A DNA stretch of 64,000 nt from JAITVM01 sp031551135 (GTDB lineage Bacteria > Bacillota > Clostridia > Lachnospirales > JAITVM01), in contig JAVBOA010000045.1 in the NCBI GenBank assembly GCA_031551135.1, forward strand, positions 1 through 64,000. The letters run 5' to 3'. Numbering within the stretch: position 1 is the first letter of the stretch; the number at the start of each line of letters is the position of its first letter. Shown here piece after piece: positions 1 to 8,770 of this stretch. The notes beneath the pieces were generated by a model. It ran no database searches. It worked only from the letters and a program-made list of their open reading frames with translations, and was not told where the DNA came from. The translations under genes and the position numbers were made by a program.

Positions 1-79
1 CGATATTATATAATCAAGAAAAATGAAACCGCAAAGTATCAATATATTGTTAAAATGCAATAGCGGTTTGATTTTTTAC
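1..79. repeat. Hairpin repeat family P, copy 1
   Basis: This 79-bp unit is repeated almost exactly at 100-178. Each unit has complementary arms (AAAATGAAACCGC near the left, GCGGTTTGATTTT near the right) and would fold as a stem-loop. A related third copy lies at 6153-6213. The unit ends in TTTTTT on the plus strand. It sits just downstream of the uvrC stop, so it may also help end transcription there. The left edge may be cut by the window. Confidence 0.75.
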
Positions 80-99
80 TGACTATTATATTTTATTTT

Positions 100-178
100 C
101 GATATTATATAATCAAGAAAAATGAAACCGCAAAGTATCAAATTATTGTTGAAATGCGATAGCGGTTAGATTTTTTAC
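100..178. repeat. Hairpin repeat family P, copy 2
   Basis: A second tandem copy of the preceding unit, offset by 99 bp, with few substitutions. The GAAACCGC and GCGGTT arms are kept. The 20 bp between the copies are plain AT-rich sequence. There are only two tandem units and they are self-complementary, so this is not a CRISPR array. Confidence 0.75.
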
Positions 179-204
179 AAATGGTATATTTTGAGTTTTA
201 GCAA

Positions 205-2085
205 TTATTGATCGAGTTCCGAATCTAAAATCGAAGACTTTAATTTTTTTGTTCTGAAAAAATTGTATAAGGCTTCAGCAGATTTTTTGTCCATAGACTT
301 TACAACGGTAAGTTCTTCTATAGAGGCTTTTTTTATCAATTCAATATCGCCGAAATGCTTTAATAATTCTCGTTTCCGCTTTTCGCCGATTCCGTTTATT
401 TCGTCCAAATCAGATTTAATCATAATTTTTTCCCTAAGTTTTCTGTGATATTCAATGGCGAAACGGTGAACTTCGTCCTGTATTCTGGTTAAGAGTTTAA
501 AGCCTTCGCTATGTGTATCCATAATAATTTCTTTATCGTTATAAATCAAGCCGCGCGTGCGGTGGCGGTCGTCTTTAACCATTCCGCAGACAACGATTTC
601 AATCCCGAGATATTCCAATGCTGATTTTGCCGCAGAGATATGTCCTTTACCGCCGTCGATTAAAATTAAATCCGGAAGCAGAGAAAATTTAGCGTTTTCG
701 GTGTTTTCTTCAATTTCTTTTTTATATCTCAAAAACCTGCGTGTTATTACCTCTTGCATACTGGCGTAATCGTTCGGCCCAAGCACCCCTTTTATTTTAA
801 ATTTCCGATAGTCGTTTCGTTTAGGTTTTCCGCCTTCGAAAACAATCATACTGGCTACGGATTCATAGCCTTGAATATTCGAAACATCATACGCTTCGAT
901 ACGCTCGATTTTCAACTCCTCTCCGATTAAAACTTCGATTTCTTTAATCGCTCCCAAAGTTTTTGCTTTTTCACGTTTTATATTTTCGCCGAACTGCTCT
1001 AGGGTCAGAATTGCGTTTTTATGTGCAAGGTCGATTAATTTTAATTTATCGCCTTTTTTAGGAACATTAAGGGTAACATTTTGATTTTTTAATAAGCAGA
1101 GCCATTTTGTAATTATTTCTTTGTCATTAATTTCATCTTCGATAATAATTTCTTTGGGAATAAAAGCTACTTCATTATAAAATTGTTTTATAAAACCGGT
1201 TATACATTCGGCTCTGTCAAGCTTATCCACGCCGGTTACCATAAAATGTTCCCGCCCAATCATTTTTCCGCCGCGTATGAAAAAAACCTGAAACAACGCT
1301 TCGTCGTCTGCTTTCGCAAAAGCGATAACATCTTGGTCGGCGTGAGAATCATAATCGATTTTTTGTTTTTCGGACAATTTTTTCAATGCCGCGATTTTAT
1401 CACGAATTTCGGCGGCTTTTTCAAATTCCATATTTTCGGATAATTCGATCATTTTGGCTTCAAGTTCTTTAATTATCAATTCGTGCTTGCCGTTCAATAA
1501 ATCTATAATTTTCGAAATCGTGGAATTATATGCTTCTTCGTCAATTGTACCCAAACAAGGAGCAGAGCATTGACCGATATGATAATTCAGGCAAGGGCGT
1601 TCTTTATTAAAATCACGCGGAAATTTTTTATTGCAGCGGCGTAGATTCCAGATTCCGTGAATCAGCTCAAGAGTTTCTTTAACTGCGCCGCGGCTGGTAT
1701 AGGGCCCGAAATATTTATGTTTGTCTTTTTGCTGCCTATGCACCATCATAACGCGCGGAAAATTTTCGCCGACAGTCACAACGATATACGGATAGGATTT
1801 ATCGTCCTTTAATAAAATATTATACCTCGGGCGGTGTTCTTTTATTAAATTACATTCTAAAATCAAAGCTTCGAGTTCCGAATCAGTTACGATGTATTCA
1901 AATTCCTCTATATTTTTAACCATGCTGACAACTTTCGGCTGAGTGTTAGACTCCCGAAAATATGAGCGCACACGGTTTTTTAGATTAATCGCTTTTCCGA
2001 TATAAATAATTTGGTCGGATTTATCTTTCATTATATAAACGCCCGGTTTGTCGGGAAGCTTTTTTAGTTCTTCTTCTATATTCAT
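205..2085 (-). CDS. uvrC: Excinuclease ABC subunit C (UvrC)
   Basis: UvrC makes the two incisions flanking bulky DNA lesions after UvrAB damage recognition. The 626 residues cover the whole family architecture. The N-terminal GIY-YIG nuclease (about 12-90) includes GVYIMKD and YIGKA. A cysteine group follows at about 150-177 (CNKKF, CLNYHIGQCSAPC), as in iron-sulfur-binding UvrC. The UVR motif is at about 203-238, the RNase H-like C-terminal nuclease at about 380-540 (LILIDGGKGH), and tandem helix-hairpin-helix motifs at about 570-610 (INGIGEKR). The ATG follows an AAAGAGTG ribosome site. The gene stands alone on the minus strand, divergent from the next gene, with an extended -10-like TATGCTAAAAT in the intergenic region. 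Confidence 0.97.
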   Translation of the reverse strand: MNIEEELKKLPDKPGVYIMKDKSDQIIYIGKAINLKNRVRSYFRESNTQPKVVSMVKNIEEFEYIVTDSELEALILECNLIKEHRPRYNILLKDDKSYPYIVVTVGENFPRVMMVHRQQKDKHKYFGPYTSRGAVKETLELIHGIWNLRRCNKKFPRDFNKERPCLNYHIGQCSAPCLGTIDEEAYNSTISKIIDLLNGKHELIIKELEAKMIELSENMEFEKAAEIRDKIAALKKLSEKQKIDYDSHADQDVIAFAKADDEALFQVFFIRGGKMIGREHFMVTGVDKLDRAECITGFIKQFYNEVAFIPKEIIIEDEINDKEIITKWLCLLKNQNVTLNVPKKGDKLKLIDLAHKNAILTLEQFGENIKREKAKTLGAIKEIEVLIGEELKIERIEAYDVSNIQGYESVASMIVFEGGKPKRNDYRKFKIKGVLGPNDYASMQEVITRRFLRYKKEIEENTENAKFSLLPDLILIDGGKGHISAAKSALEYLGIEIVVCGMVKDDRHRTRGLIYNDKEIIMDTHSEGFKLLTRIQDEVHRFAIEYHRKLREKIMIKSDLDEINGIGEKRKRELLKHFGDIELIKKASIEELTVVKSMDKKSAEALYNFFRTKKLKSSILDSELDQ

Positions 2086-2308
2086 CTAATTCACTCTTTC
2101 AATAAAGTCGTCGGACTTGATTTCATTTAATTAAATTTTAGCATAAATTCAATTTTTTTGCGCTTATAAATTTTACTATAAATTGATTCCGCAAGGTACA
2201 AAATTGAATAAAATTTAAAAAGACTATATTTATAAAAATCCGTTTTATTTTTTGACAATAAAACTTGCGCTAAACTTGTCGATTTTGAAACTTTTCGGAG
2301 GGGAAAAC

Positions 2309-3073
2309 ATGAGATACATTTATTTATTGACTTCGATTTTGATGATCACTTTTTATTTTATATATACAAAAGACGGCTATTATCAAAAACCGTATCATTA
2401 TTTATTTTTGGGAATATTTACTTTTCTGATTTTTATTACATACAATAAATTTGTCTCGGAGAATTTTTCTGATACTACGAGATTTTTTATAAAATCCGGC
2501 CTGCTTTGCTGCTTGCTTGTTGTTTTGAGTTTTTTAGCCGCAACTGCATCAATGTTTTTTTATTCCAAAAAACTTCCGAAAGAAAAGCATGACGCAATAA
2601 TAATTTTAGGGGCAGGTTTAGTCGGCGAAAATCTCTCTTATACGCTTAGAAGCCGGGTTGATGCCGCAATTAATTATTATAACAGCAATCCGGAATGTGT
2701 TATTTTGGCATCAGGCGGGCAGGGCGAAGACGAAGCTGTTACGGAAGCTTACGCCATACAAAAATATATGCTGGAGAAAAATATACCACCCGAAAAAATC
2801 TTGGTCGAGGAGAAATCTACATCCACAAAGGAGAATTTTCTTTTTTCAAAAAAAATATTGGATGAATATTTTGAATCCAAAGAATATTCTGTGCTTTTTG
2901 TTACTTCGGATTTTCATTTACTGCGGTCGTCATTTTTTTGTAAAGATGCCGGAATAATCGGTGAAGGACTTTCCTCATTGACTCATCCGTCGAAAATAAA
3001 CGGATATTATGTTCGCGAATTTGGAGCTCTTATGTATTATATTGTATTCGAAAATATTTCAAAATTGTTTTGA
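2309..3073 (+). CDS. YdcF/DUF218-family membrane protein
   Basis: Three hydrophobic segments (about residues 3-20, 31-46 and 62-82) precede a DUF218 domain (about 93-250). Its hallmarks are AIIILGAGLV, ILASGGQG, EKSTSTKENF and TSDFHLLRS. E. coli relatives are SanA, YdcF and ElyC; ElyC affects envelope and lipid-carrier metabolism, but the biochemical activity is mostly unknown. The start was set at this ATG because GGAGGGG lies six bases upstream; a longer reading from 2252 has no ribosome site. The protein is 254 residues. It is followed by repeat Q and a hairpin before the flippase gene. Confidence 0.85.
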   Translation: MRYIYLLTSILMITFYFIYTKDGYYQKPYHYLFLGIFTFLIFITYNKFVSENFSDTTRFFIKSGLLCCLLVVLSFLAATASMFFYSKKLPKEKHDAIIILGAGLVGENLSYTLRSRVDAAINYYNSNPECVILASGGQGEDEAVTEAYAIQKYMLEKNIPPEKILVEEKSTSTKENFLFSKKILDEYFESKEYSVLFVTSDFHLLRSSFFCKDAGIIGEGLSSLTHPSKINGYYVREFGALMYYIVFENISKLF

Positions 3074-3082
3074 CAAACGTAA

Positions 3083-3112
3083 GTGAACTTTATTTTCGCT
3101 CGTCAGTATAAT
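3083..3112 (+). repeat. Repeat family Q, partial copy
   Basis: The segment GTGAACTTTATTTTCGCTCG and the GTCAGTATAA that follows match one arm of the complete hairpin copy at 34455-34543 and the copy at 47345-47376. Only one arm is present. It contains TATAAT at 3107-3112, but no convincing -35 is spaced from it. Confidence 0.6.
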
Positions 3113-3126
3113 AAAGCTTTTGTAAT

Positions 3127-3190
3127 AAAAAAAACCTTATGCGAATAGATTTAATTAAGCTTTTCTTGAATTTTGCATAAGGGGTTTTTT
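3127..3190 (+). terminator. Hairpin with T-run abutting the spoVB-like start codon
   Basis: Left arm AAAACCTTATGC (3131-3142) pairs with GCATAAGGGGTTTT (3175-3188), with a two-base GG bulge and a loop of about 32 nt. Seven Ts follow directly, the form of an intrinsic terminator. The right arm also contains AAGGGG, the only plausible ribosome site of the next gene, and the T-run ends at its ATG. It may end the ydcF-like transcript, gate translation of the flippase, or both. Confidence 0.55.
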
Positions 3191-3191
3191 T

Positions 3192-4727
3192 ATGAGGAAA
3201 AAAGGAATAATTTTCAGTGCGATGATATTGACAATTGCCGGAATCATCACGAGAATTCTGGGATTTGTTTACCGGATATATATGTCAAATATGATAGGGG
3301 CGGAAGGTATAGGGCTTTATCAGCTTATCACGCCGCTGTATTCATTGGCGTGGAGCATATCATGTTCGGGATTTACAACAACAATCAGCAAATTTACCGC
3401 CGAAGAGCGCGCCAAACGAGAATACGGAAATATGGGGCTTATTTTAAAGCAATGTGTTTTTTTAACATCTTCTATTGCGCTGATTTTAACATTTGTATTT
3501 TATTTTTTTACGGATATAATAGCGAATAATTTTTTAAATGACCCGCGTACTGCTATGGCTTTGAAAATTCTTTCGCTTTGTTTTCCTTTTATGGCTGCCG
3601 CTTCCAGCATACGAGGATATTTTTTTGGCTTGCAGGAATCTGCCGTACCGGCAATAAGTCAAGTGATAGAGCAGGGCGTAAGAATGGTAATTGTTTTTAC
3701 ATTGGCAGGATTTTTTATTCCAATGGGGCTTGAATACGCTTGTGCTTTGGCGATAATCGGAATAGTTTGCGGAGAAATAATTTCTTTTGTTTATGTTTTT
3801 TTGGCGTATAAGAAATTCAAAATGAAAAATATTCGGCCTAAAAAGCCGTCTTATACAAACGCTAAATCTTTGAGTCTGATTTTGGCGATGGCTTTTCCAT
3901 TAACTTTAAATCGCGTTACCGGATCTTTGCTTTCTACTTTCGAAAACGTGCTTATACCGCAGAGATTGATTTTATTTGGCGCTACAACGGAAGAATCCAT
4001 GGCTCAATATGGTCAGGTAACAGGCATGGCAATGCCGCTTATTTTTTTTCCGACTGCCTTTTTGATAGCCTTATCTATCTCGCTTGTACCGGCGGTTTCC
4101 GAAGCAACTGCCGTGAACAATGTCGACTCGATAAAAGATACGGTAGGTAAAACTTTGTTGTTTACCTCGATTATGGGAATCGGTGCGGCCGCGCTGTTTT
4201 CGGTTTTTTCGGGCGAATTGGGAATGATTATATACAAGCAGGATATAAAAGAAATGTTGTTCTTTTTGGGTTTGATGTGTCCGTTTATATATATGCAGGT
4301 TGTACTTTCGGGAATTCTAAACGGATTGGGCAAGCAGGTTTTTATTTTTAGAAACAGCCTCCTATCTTCGGCAATAAATATCGGATTTATTTATTTTTTA
4401 GTTCCAAAATATGGCGTAAACGGGTTTTTATTAGGATGGTTTATATCGTTAATCATTGTAACAATGCTGGATTTATTTAAAATAAAAGACAGCATAAATT
4501 TAGACATAAATATTTTTAAATATTTCGTGCTTCCGGCTCTGTCGTCGCTCGGAAGCGGGCTGGTTTTGAATCTTTTGCGGGATAATATTATTTCGATTTT
4601 TGGAAATGTTGTTGGGCTTATTATATCGATTTTATTATTGGGAATATTTTATCTTGCGCTAATCTTTTTGACCGATTGTATAACTTTAGATGATATTAAA
4701 TTTCTTATAAAGAAGCAAAATAAATAA
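3192..4727 (+). CDS. spoVB: SpoVB-type polysaccharide/lipid flippase
   Basis: A 511-residue polytopic membrane protein with about 14 hydrophobic segments and the MATE/MVF (MOP exporter) pattern. The N-terminus (GIIFSAMILTIAGIITRILG, then GAEGIGLYQL) is typical of stage V sporulation protein B and its YtgP paralogues. Known members move lipid-linked precursors across the membrane, for spore cortex or vegetative peptidoglycan. Family membership is clear; which of the SpoVB, YtgP or MurJ-like roles it has is not. The ATG follows AAGGGG, which is embedded in the hairpin upstream. A strong terminator follows. Confidence 0.88.
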   Translation: MRKKGIIFSAMILTIAGIITRILGFVYRIYMSNMIGAEGIGLYQLITPLYSLAWSISCSGFTTTISKFTAEERAKREYGNMGLILKQCVFLTSSIALILTFVFYFFTDIIANNFLNDPRTAMALKILSLCFPFMAAASSIRGYFFGLQESAVPAISQVIEQGVRMVIVFTLAGFFIPMGLEYACALAIIGIVCGEIISFVYVFLAYKKFKMKNIRPKKPSYTNAKSLSLILAMAFPLTLNRVTGSLLSTFENVLIPQRLILFGATTEESMAQYGQVTGMAMPLIFFPTAFLIALSISLVPAVSEATAVNNVDSIKDTVGKTLLFTSIMGIGAAALFSVFSGELGMIIYKQDIKEMLFFLGLMCPFIYMQVVLSGILNGLGKQVFIFRNSLLSSAINIGFIYFLVPKYGVNGFLLGWFISLIIVTMLDLFKIKDSINLDINIFKYFVLPALSSLGSGLVLNLLRDNIISIFGNVVGLIISILLLGIFYLALIFLTDCITLDDIKFLIKKQNK

Positions 4728-4790
4728 AACAAAAGACGCATATCCCGAAAACTAAGAGATATGCGTTTTGTTATATAATTTTTTTTTCTA
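4728..4790 (+). terminator. Intrinsic terminator after the flippase gene
   Basis: AACAAAAGACGCATATC (4728-4744) pairs with GATATGCGTTTTGTT (4758-4772) with one bulged base, and a run of Ts follows at 4780-4788. The gene beyond is convergent, so the hairpin may serve both strands. Confidence 0.8.
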
Positions 4791-4864
4791 TCCTTTATAT
4801 TGAAAATAGTATAAAAACAAATTATTTTGTATTGGATATATTAATGATATGGAAAATAGTATAA
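4781..4864. repeat. MITE-like palindrome family M, partial and rearranged copy
   Basis: Two half-elements lie side by side. 4781-4812 matches the family right arm (TTTTTTTCTATCCTTTATAT, then GAAAATAGTAT). 4839-4862 is a second end (TATTAATGATATGGAAAATA, then GTAT). Both continue with TATAA as in complete copies. The second half encodes the last residues of the minus-strand gene that ends at 4822. Confidence 0.65.
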
Positions 4865-6027
4865 ATCCGATTTTTATCCAGATTGGAATTAAATGCAAGT
4901 TCTTCTGCGGTAGGTTTTTCGATAATTACCGAATTGTCAGCGGTTTTAAACATTTCTTTATATTTATCTCCGAAAAAAGCATATGTTTTCGATTCCATAA
5001 TCGGAAAATCAACTTTACAATTTTTATCTGTAGAAAATGTAAATGAAAATAAGTTCGATGAGCCTTGCGGTGAGTCATTATATCCTTGAGGTTTAGCGAA
5101 TTGCTCGATTTTGTATTTTGTGTTTGGGACTATTGGAATTTCGTGTAAAAAGCTGTATTGATATTCGACGGAATCGTATCCGGATTTTGGTTTTCTTTTT
5201 CCGCTGCCGAATTTTTCTAATTCCGCAACGAATTTTTTTATTGTTCCATCCGGATTCTTTAGGCGTGTCCAGTCCTTTTTTGAGTCGTTGAAATAGCTTA
5301 CTAAAAATTCGCTGTTATGGTCTGAATAATCATAATTTTCCGGTGCAATCAACGGCTGACTGTAATCTGAAGCCGTATTTTTTATGAGTGCAGAGTTTTT
5401 TGAATCCATTAAAAATTCGAAAATATTTACATCTTCATTTTTTATCGTAAACAGCTCCACACCTGATTTATCGTATAATTTTGCGTTGTGTTCCAGGCTC
5501 TCGCCAGCAAAGACATCATTTCGGTTTTCGCTTAATATATGTAAATGAAGGTCCGAATCTATATAAAATCTAAAAGGCTCGATATTTTGATAATTAATAT
5601 TGTTGACGGCTGTGATTTCATAATATCCTTGCGTCGCTTTAAAAACGTTGGGAGTTATTGATTTATAAACAGTGGTATTTTTTTCTTCTGTACCGGATGA
5701 AATGCTGATGTATTTATTAATAGTGCCCGGAAAATTAAACTGAGATTCAATATTTAAGTAACGGTTGTTATCAAATTTTTTTACTATAAATTCGATATCT
5801 GATATAGGCAGCGAATAGCTGATTAAAGTGGGAGAAATTCGGAAATTATAGGTAATTTCATTTGTAGTTTGTTTAATATTTGCTGCTGCGAAATTCATTC
5901 CGGCGATAAAAACAATGGCTGTCAGATTGAAAATAATCAAGAACATTTTAAAAGTGTTATATTTTTTGTAAAACAAATATGACAATACAATTAATGCCAA
6001 AATAGAAATTCCATAAAGAATATACAA
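4822..6027 (-). CDS. Membrane-anchored protein of unknown function
   Basis: I do not recognise this protein. About 400 residues begin with two hydrophobic segments (about 5-21 and 30-48). A long hydrophilic part follows, presumably extracellular, rich in beta-strand-like sequence with no motif I can name. The likely start is TTG at 6027, since an AGGGGGG site lies eight bases upstream; a GTG at 6036 touches the Gs and is less plausible. The last dozen residues are encoded by a half copy of palindrome M, so the original C-terminus may have been altered. It lies downstream of the MoxR-DUF58-transglutaminase operon with repeat P between, so co-transcription is uncertain. Confidence 0.6.
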   Translation of the reverse strand: MYILYGISILALIVLSYLFYKKYNTFKMFLIIFNLTAIVFIAGMNFAAANIKQTTNEITYNFRISPTLISYSLPISDIEFIVKKFDNNRYLNIESQFNFPGTINKYISISSGTEEKNTTVYKSITPNVFKATQGYYEITAVNNINYQNIEPFRFYIDSDLHLHILSENRNDVFAGESLEHNAKLYDKSGVELFTIKNEDVNIFEFLMDSKNSALIKNTASDYSQPLIAPENYDYSDHNSEFLVSYFNDSKKDWTRLKNPDGTIKKFVAELEKFGSGKRKPKSGYDSVEYQYSFLHEIPIVPNTKYKIEQFAKPQGYNDSPQGSSNLFSFTFSTDKNCKVDFPIMESKTYAFFGDKYKEMFKTADNSVIIEKPTAEELAFNSNLDKNRIYTIFHIINISNTK

Positions 6028-6152
6028 ATGAAACACCCCCCTTTTTTTTTATTTCAAAATCATTACACTTACTATATCGTAATTTTATTAAAAAATAAAA
6101 TACATTTCTATAAATTTGCCCGAAAAAATTCGGGCAAATTTATAGCGTTTCA

Positions 6153-6213
6153 AAAATATATTGATACTTTGCGGTTTGATTTTTCTTGATTATATATAAA
6201 TCAAACCGCTATA
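6153..6213. repeat. Hairpin repeat family P, copy 3
   Basis: About 40 bp (6155-6194) match the reverse complement of the copies at the left edge. Within it, GCGGTTTGATTT (6171-6182) and AAATCAAACCGC (6198-6209) form a perfect 12-bp stem. No T-run follows on the minus strand, so it is better described as a dispersed hairpin repeat than as a terminator of the operon to its right. Confidence 0.7.
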
Positions 6214-6456
6214 TCAAAAAATAAAATAAGTCGAAAATAAAAAACCGGTAGAACAGAAAATCAGTTTTTTAATATAAATTCTGTTGTAAATCAGCGAAGA
6301 TTCGCAATTGTAACAGAAAATTATTGAATTTATTAATGTCAGTCCGCAGAGTAATCTAAATGCCGTTTCCAAGTTTATAAATATATTAAAACAATAGAAT
6401 AAAAACAAGATTACAATTTGGATGACTTGATAAGTTTTCTCTTTTATGATAATCAC
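6214..6456 (-). CDS. Possible small membrane protein (80 residues)
   Basis: Two or three hydrophobic stretches (VIQIVILFLFYCFNIFI, AFRLLCGLTLINSII, LIFCSTGFLFSTYF) suggest a small integral membrane protein. It follows the transglutaminase gene in the same direction with a 70-bp gap. The only canonical start is a GTG overlapping GAGGTG, which leaves no normal spacing, and the 3' end abuts repeat P. It may be a short operon gene, a remnant, or chance. No homologue recognised. Confidence 0.3.
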   Translation of the reverse strand: MIIIKEKTYQVIQIVILFLFYCFNIFINLETAFRLLCGLTLINSIIFCYNCESSLIYNRIYIKKLIFCSTGFLFSTYFIF

Positions 6457-6526
6457 CTCATTTTGTAAAAAAATAATAAATAAGCATTATTTGATTACAA
6501 CTATATTCTATAGTATGCAAAAGAGA

Positions 6527-8707
6527 TTATCGATGACTACTCATTTTTTCCTTATGCACAGCAGATAAAGTGACATAGAGCTTTATAGCATCGGCTTTAT
6601 CGTATGCGCTTGGCGGAGTATTATCAAAAGCAAGTTTTTCATATATTTTTATAAAACTGCCTGAATTCAAATTGTAATTCTTTAATAAATATTCAAAAAC
6701 CATATTCGGCGTAAACGAATCCGCGGGAAGCTTTTCGTTCAGAGAAATCAATTTAATTATTTTTTTGTATATTAATATTATAGCATTAGAAGGCTCTATA
6801 ATTTTAATTTTTTGAATAAAAAGAGCTTCTTTAATACTTGGGAAAATGAATTTTTTTATCAAAAATAAAACTCCCAGCAATATGAAAAGAGATAATATCG
6901 CTAGAATTAAATATATTTCAAATTTTCCATAATATTCTCGAATATCCTTTGCTTCTTCCGCAAGCCTCGAAACAGTCGGCTCAAAAACTACCCAGCCATA
7001 ACCGGCGATATAAACTTCCGGATAAGCATGAGAATTTTTATTACGTATAATAAATTCATTTCCGCTTTCTTCTGATTTTGGCAAAAAACCTTCGGTGTAT
7101 CTAATTATAAGGCCGACGGATTTTCCCATCAAAGTCATAGAGGTCGCGTAATCTGAACAAGTCCCGCGTTTGCTTTCGAACAAAAAATATTCATTGCCTT
7201 CTTTGCCGACAGGCGGGCGATAGTTTGTATCATAAAGAAAATCATTTTCCTGAAAATAATTTTGTAATGCAAATGCTTTTTCATAGTCTGATTTTGAATT
7301 TTCTGTTATTTTTTTGGCTAATTCCGCGGTTTTTTCGGGAACAGTATAATTATTATCAGATAAATATTCGTCAATTTTATCGACTTCATTTTTGAAAAAC
7401 CCGATTATTTTTAATTCGTTTTCAAAATTTAAAATTCTATAAAATTCTTCTAATTCATAAACTATTTTTTTATATGTCTCAAAATCCAATTTTTCAGATA
7501 TAATTCGAGAGTCTTCGGATTGAGTATAATCAAAATATTCGAAATCATAATATGATTGTTTCGGCACTAAATCCAGAGCAAAAACCTCTCCGATAGAGTT
7601 TTTGAAGGTCTCAAAATTGTTTGATTTTGTTTTTACCGTACCGAGCGGCGAAGGCAAAGTATAAGAAGAAAAATTCGTGTAAAAAATCCTCCCCTTCTTA
7701 AGTTCCAATTTTGTATCTTTCAATAAATCTATATAATGGTCGAAATTGTTTCTTCTGAAATCAGAATCCAGTTCGCAAGCTCGGCTCAATAAAATCCCCA
7801 GTACCTCAGGTATCAAGAATTTTTGTTCAAAATAAACATCATCCTCGACGTAAATATTTCCGCCTTTGCGCAAATCATCATTTTTTACATAAATCCAATA
7901 ATTCGAATTCGGGTTTTCGTAGCTTCCAAAAACCTGCCTTTTCAAATAGACCGGATTGTCTGCGGTCATCCTAAACAATTCCTGTTCGTTGTTACTTGAA
8001 TAATTTTTTCCGGATATTCTGTTGCTAGACATAAATTCATTGGAATCCGAATCGGTTTTATCTAAAATATCGATAATGGAATAGGGCGTTTTTGATATAT
8101 TTGGAACTAAAAAAACAATTACCGATAGAATTAAACATATTTTTATTAACGAAATAAAATAGTTTTTATTAAGTTCTTTTGAAAATAATTTTTTGTGGCT
8201 GTCTATTATAATTGCAAGAAATAAAATTACGAATATCTTTATATAAAAATCCGGAAAATCAACTTTTCTTGTTTGATAAAAAATTATCGGAAAGAAAACC
8301 AACATAAAAAAAATATAAGACCGGTATCCGATATTTGTAAAATAATAACAAATGCAAGAGGTTAAAAAAATTCCGCCAACCATTACAATCAATTGAAATT
8401 TAAATTGTAGGGTGTTGTATTTTAGCGAGAGTATAAAATCGATTATATTAGAATTATAATTGATTGTTAAATACGAAACAATTAAAAATATTGAAGAAAT
8501 TATGACCAACAAAAACGTGCCCAGTTTCGGGCGTTTGTAAGCGAAATCGCATAACAAAAATGTAAAATAAGAAAGCGTAAATATTATTAAATAAACAATG
8601 TAAATCGAAAAAGAGTTTTCTTTAAATCCGACAACATTTATAACTGACATAATTAAAAAGGTACAAAACAAAATGGAAAGTATGTTGTTTAATAAGATTT
8701 TTTTCAT
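6527..8707 (-). CDS. Transmembrane transglutaminase-like protein
   Basis: A 726-residue protein with about six N-terminal membrane segments (to about 205), an extracellular region holding a transglutaminase-core domain, and one C-terminal membrane segment (about 600-625) before a cytoplasmic tail. The papain-like triad is visible as C517 (GTCSDYA), H560 (NSHAYPEV) and the acidic residue of VFEPT near 577. The architecture matches the TgpA/YebA family usually encoded with MoxR and DUF58 proteins, as here. Its substrate is unknown; such proteins may crosslink or cleave at the cell surface. ATG follows AAGGTG. It is the third gene of the operon. Confidence 0.87.
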   Translation of the reverse strand: MKKILLNNILSILFCTFLIMSVINVVGFKENSFSIYIVYLIIFTLSYFTFLLCDFAYKRPKLGTFLLVIISSIFLIVSYLTINYNSNIIDFILSLKYNTLQFKFQLIVMVGGIFLTSCICYYFTNIGYRSYIFFMLVFFPIIFYQTRKVDFPDFYIKIFVILFLAIIIDSHKKLFSKELNKNYFISLIKICLILSVIVFLVPNISKTPYSIIDILDKTDSDSNEFMSSNRISGKNYSSNNEQELFRMTADNPVYLKRQVFGSYENPNSNYWIYVKNDDLRKGGNIYVEDDVYFEQKFLIPEVLGILLSRACELDSDFRRNNFDHYIDLLKDTKLELKKGRIFYTNFSSYTLPSPLGTVKTKSNNFETFKNSIGEVFALDLVPKQSYYDFEYFDYTQSEDSRIISEKLDFETYKKIVYELEEFYRILNFENELKIIGFFKNEVDKIDEYLSDNNYTVPEKTAELAKKITENSKSDYEKAFALQNYFQENDFLYDTNYRPPVGKEGNEYFLFESKRGTCSDYATSMTLMGKSVGLIIRYTEGFLPKSEESGNEFIIRNKNSHAYPEVYIAGYGWVVFEPTVSRLAEEAKDIREYYGKFEIYLILAILSLFILLGVLFLIKKFIFPSIKEALFIQKIKIIEPSNAIILIYKKIIKLISLNEKLPADSFTPNMVFEYLLKNYNLNSGSFIKIYEKLAFDNTPPSAYDKADAIKLYVTLSAVHKEKMSSHR

Positions 8708-8770
8708 GCAAACACACCTTAGTTTTAAAATTGCCTTTAGCGGTTATTTTGCGGATAGGCGAGTTTCAAA

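Noticed and set aside
1..178. A CRISPR-like direct repeat pair
   Set aside because: Only two 79-bp units, self-complementary, with a third inverted copy elsewhere and no cas genes.
2252..2280. A promoter from TTGACA upstream of the YdcF-like gene
   Set aside because: No -10 hexamer at 16-18 bp; the nearest TAAACT is only 13 bp away.
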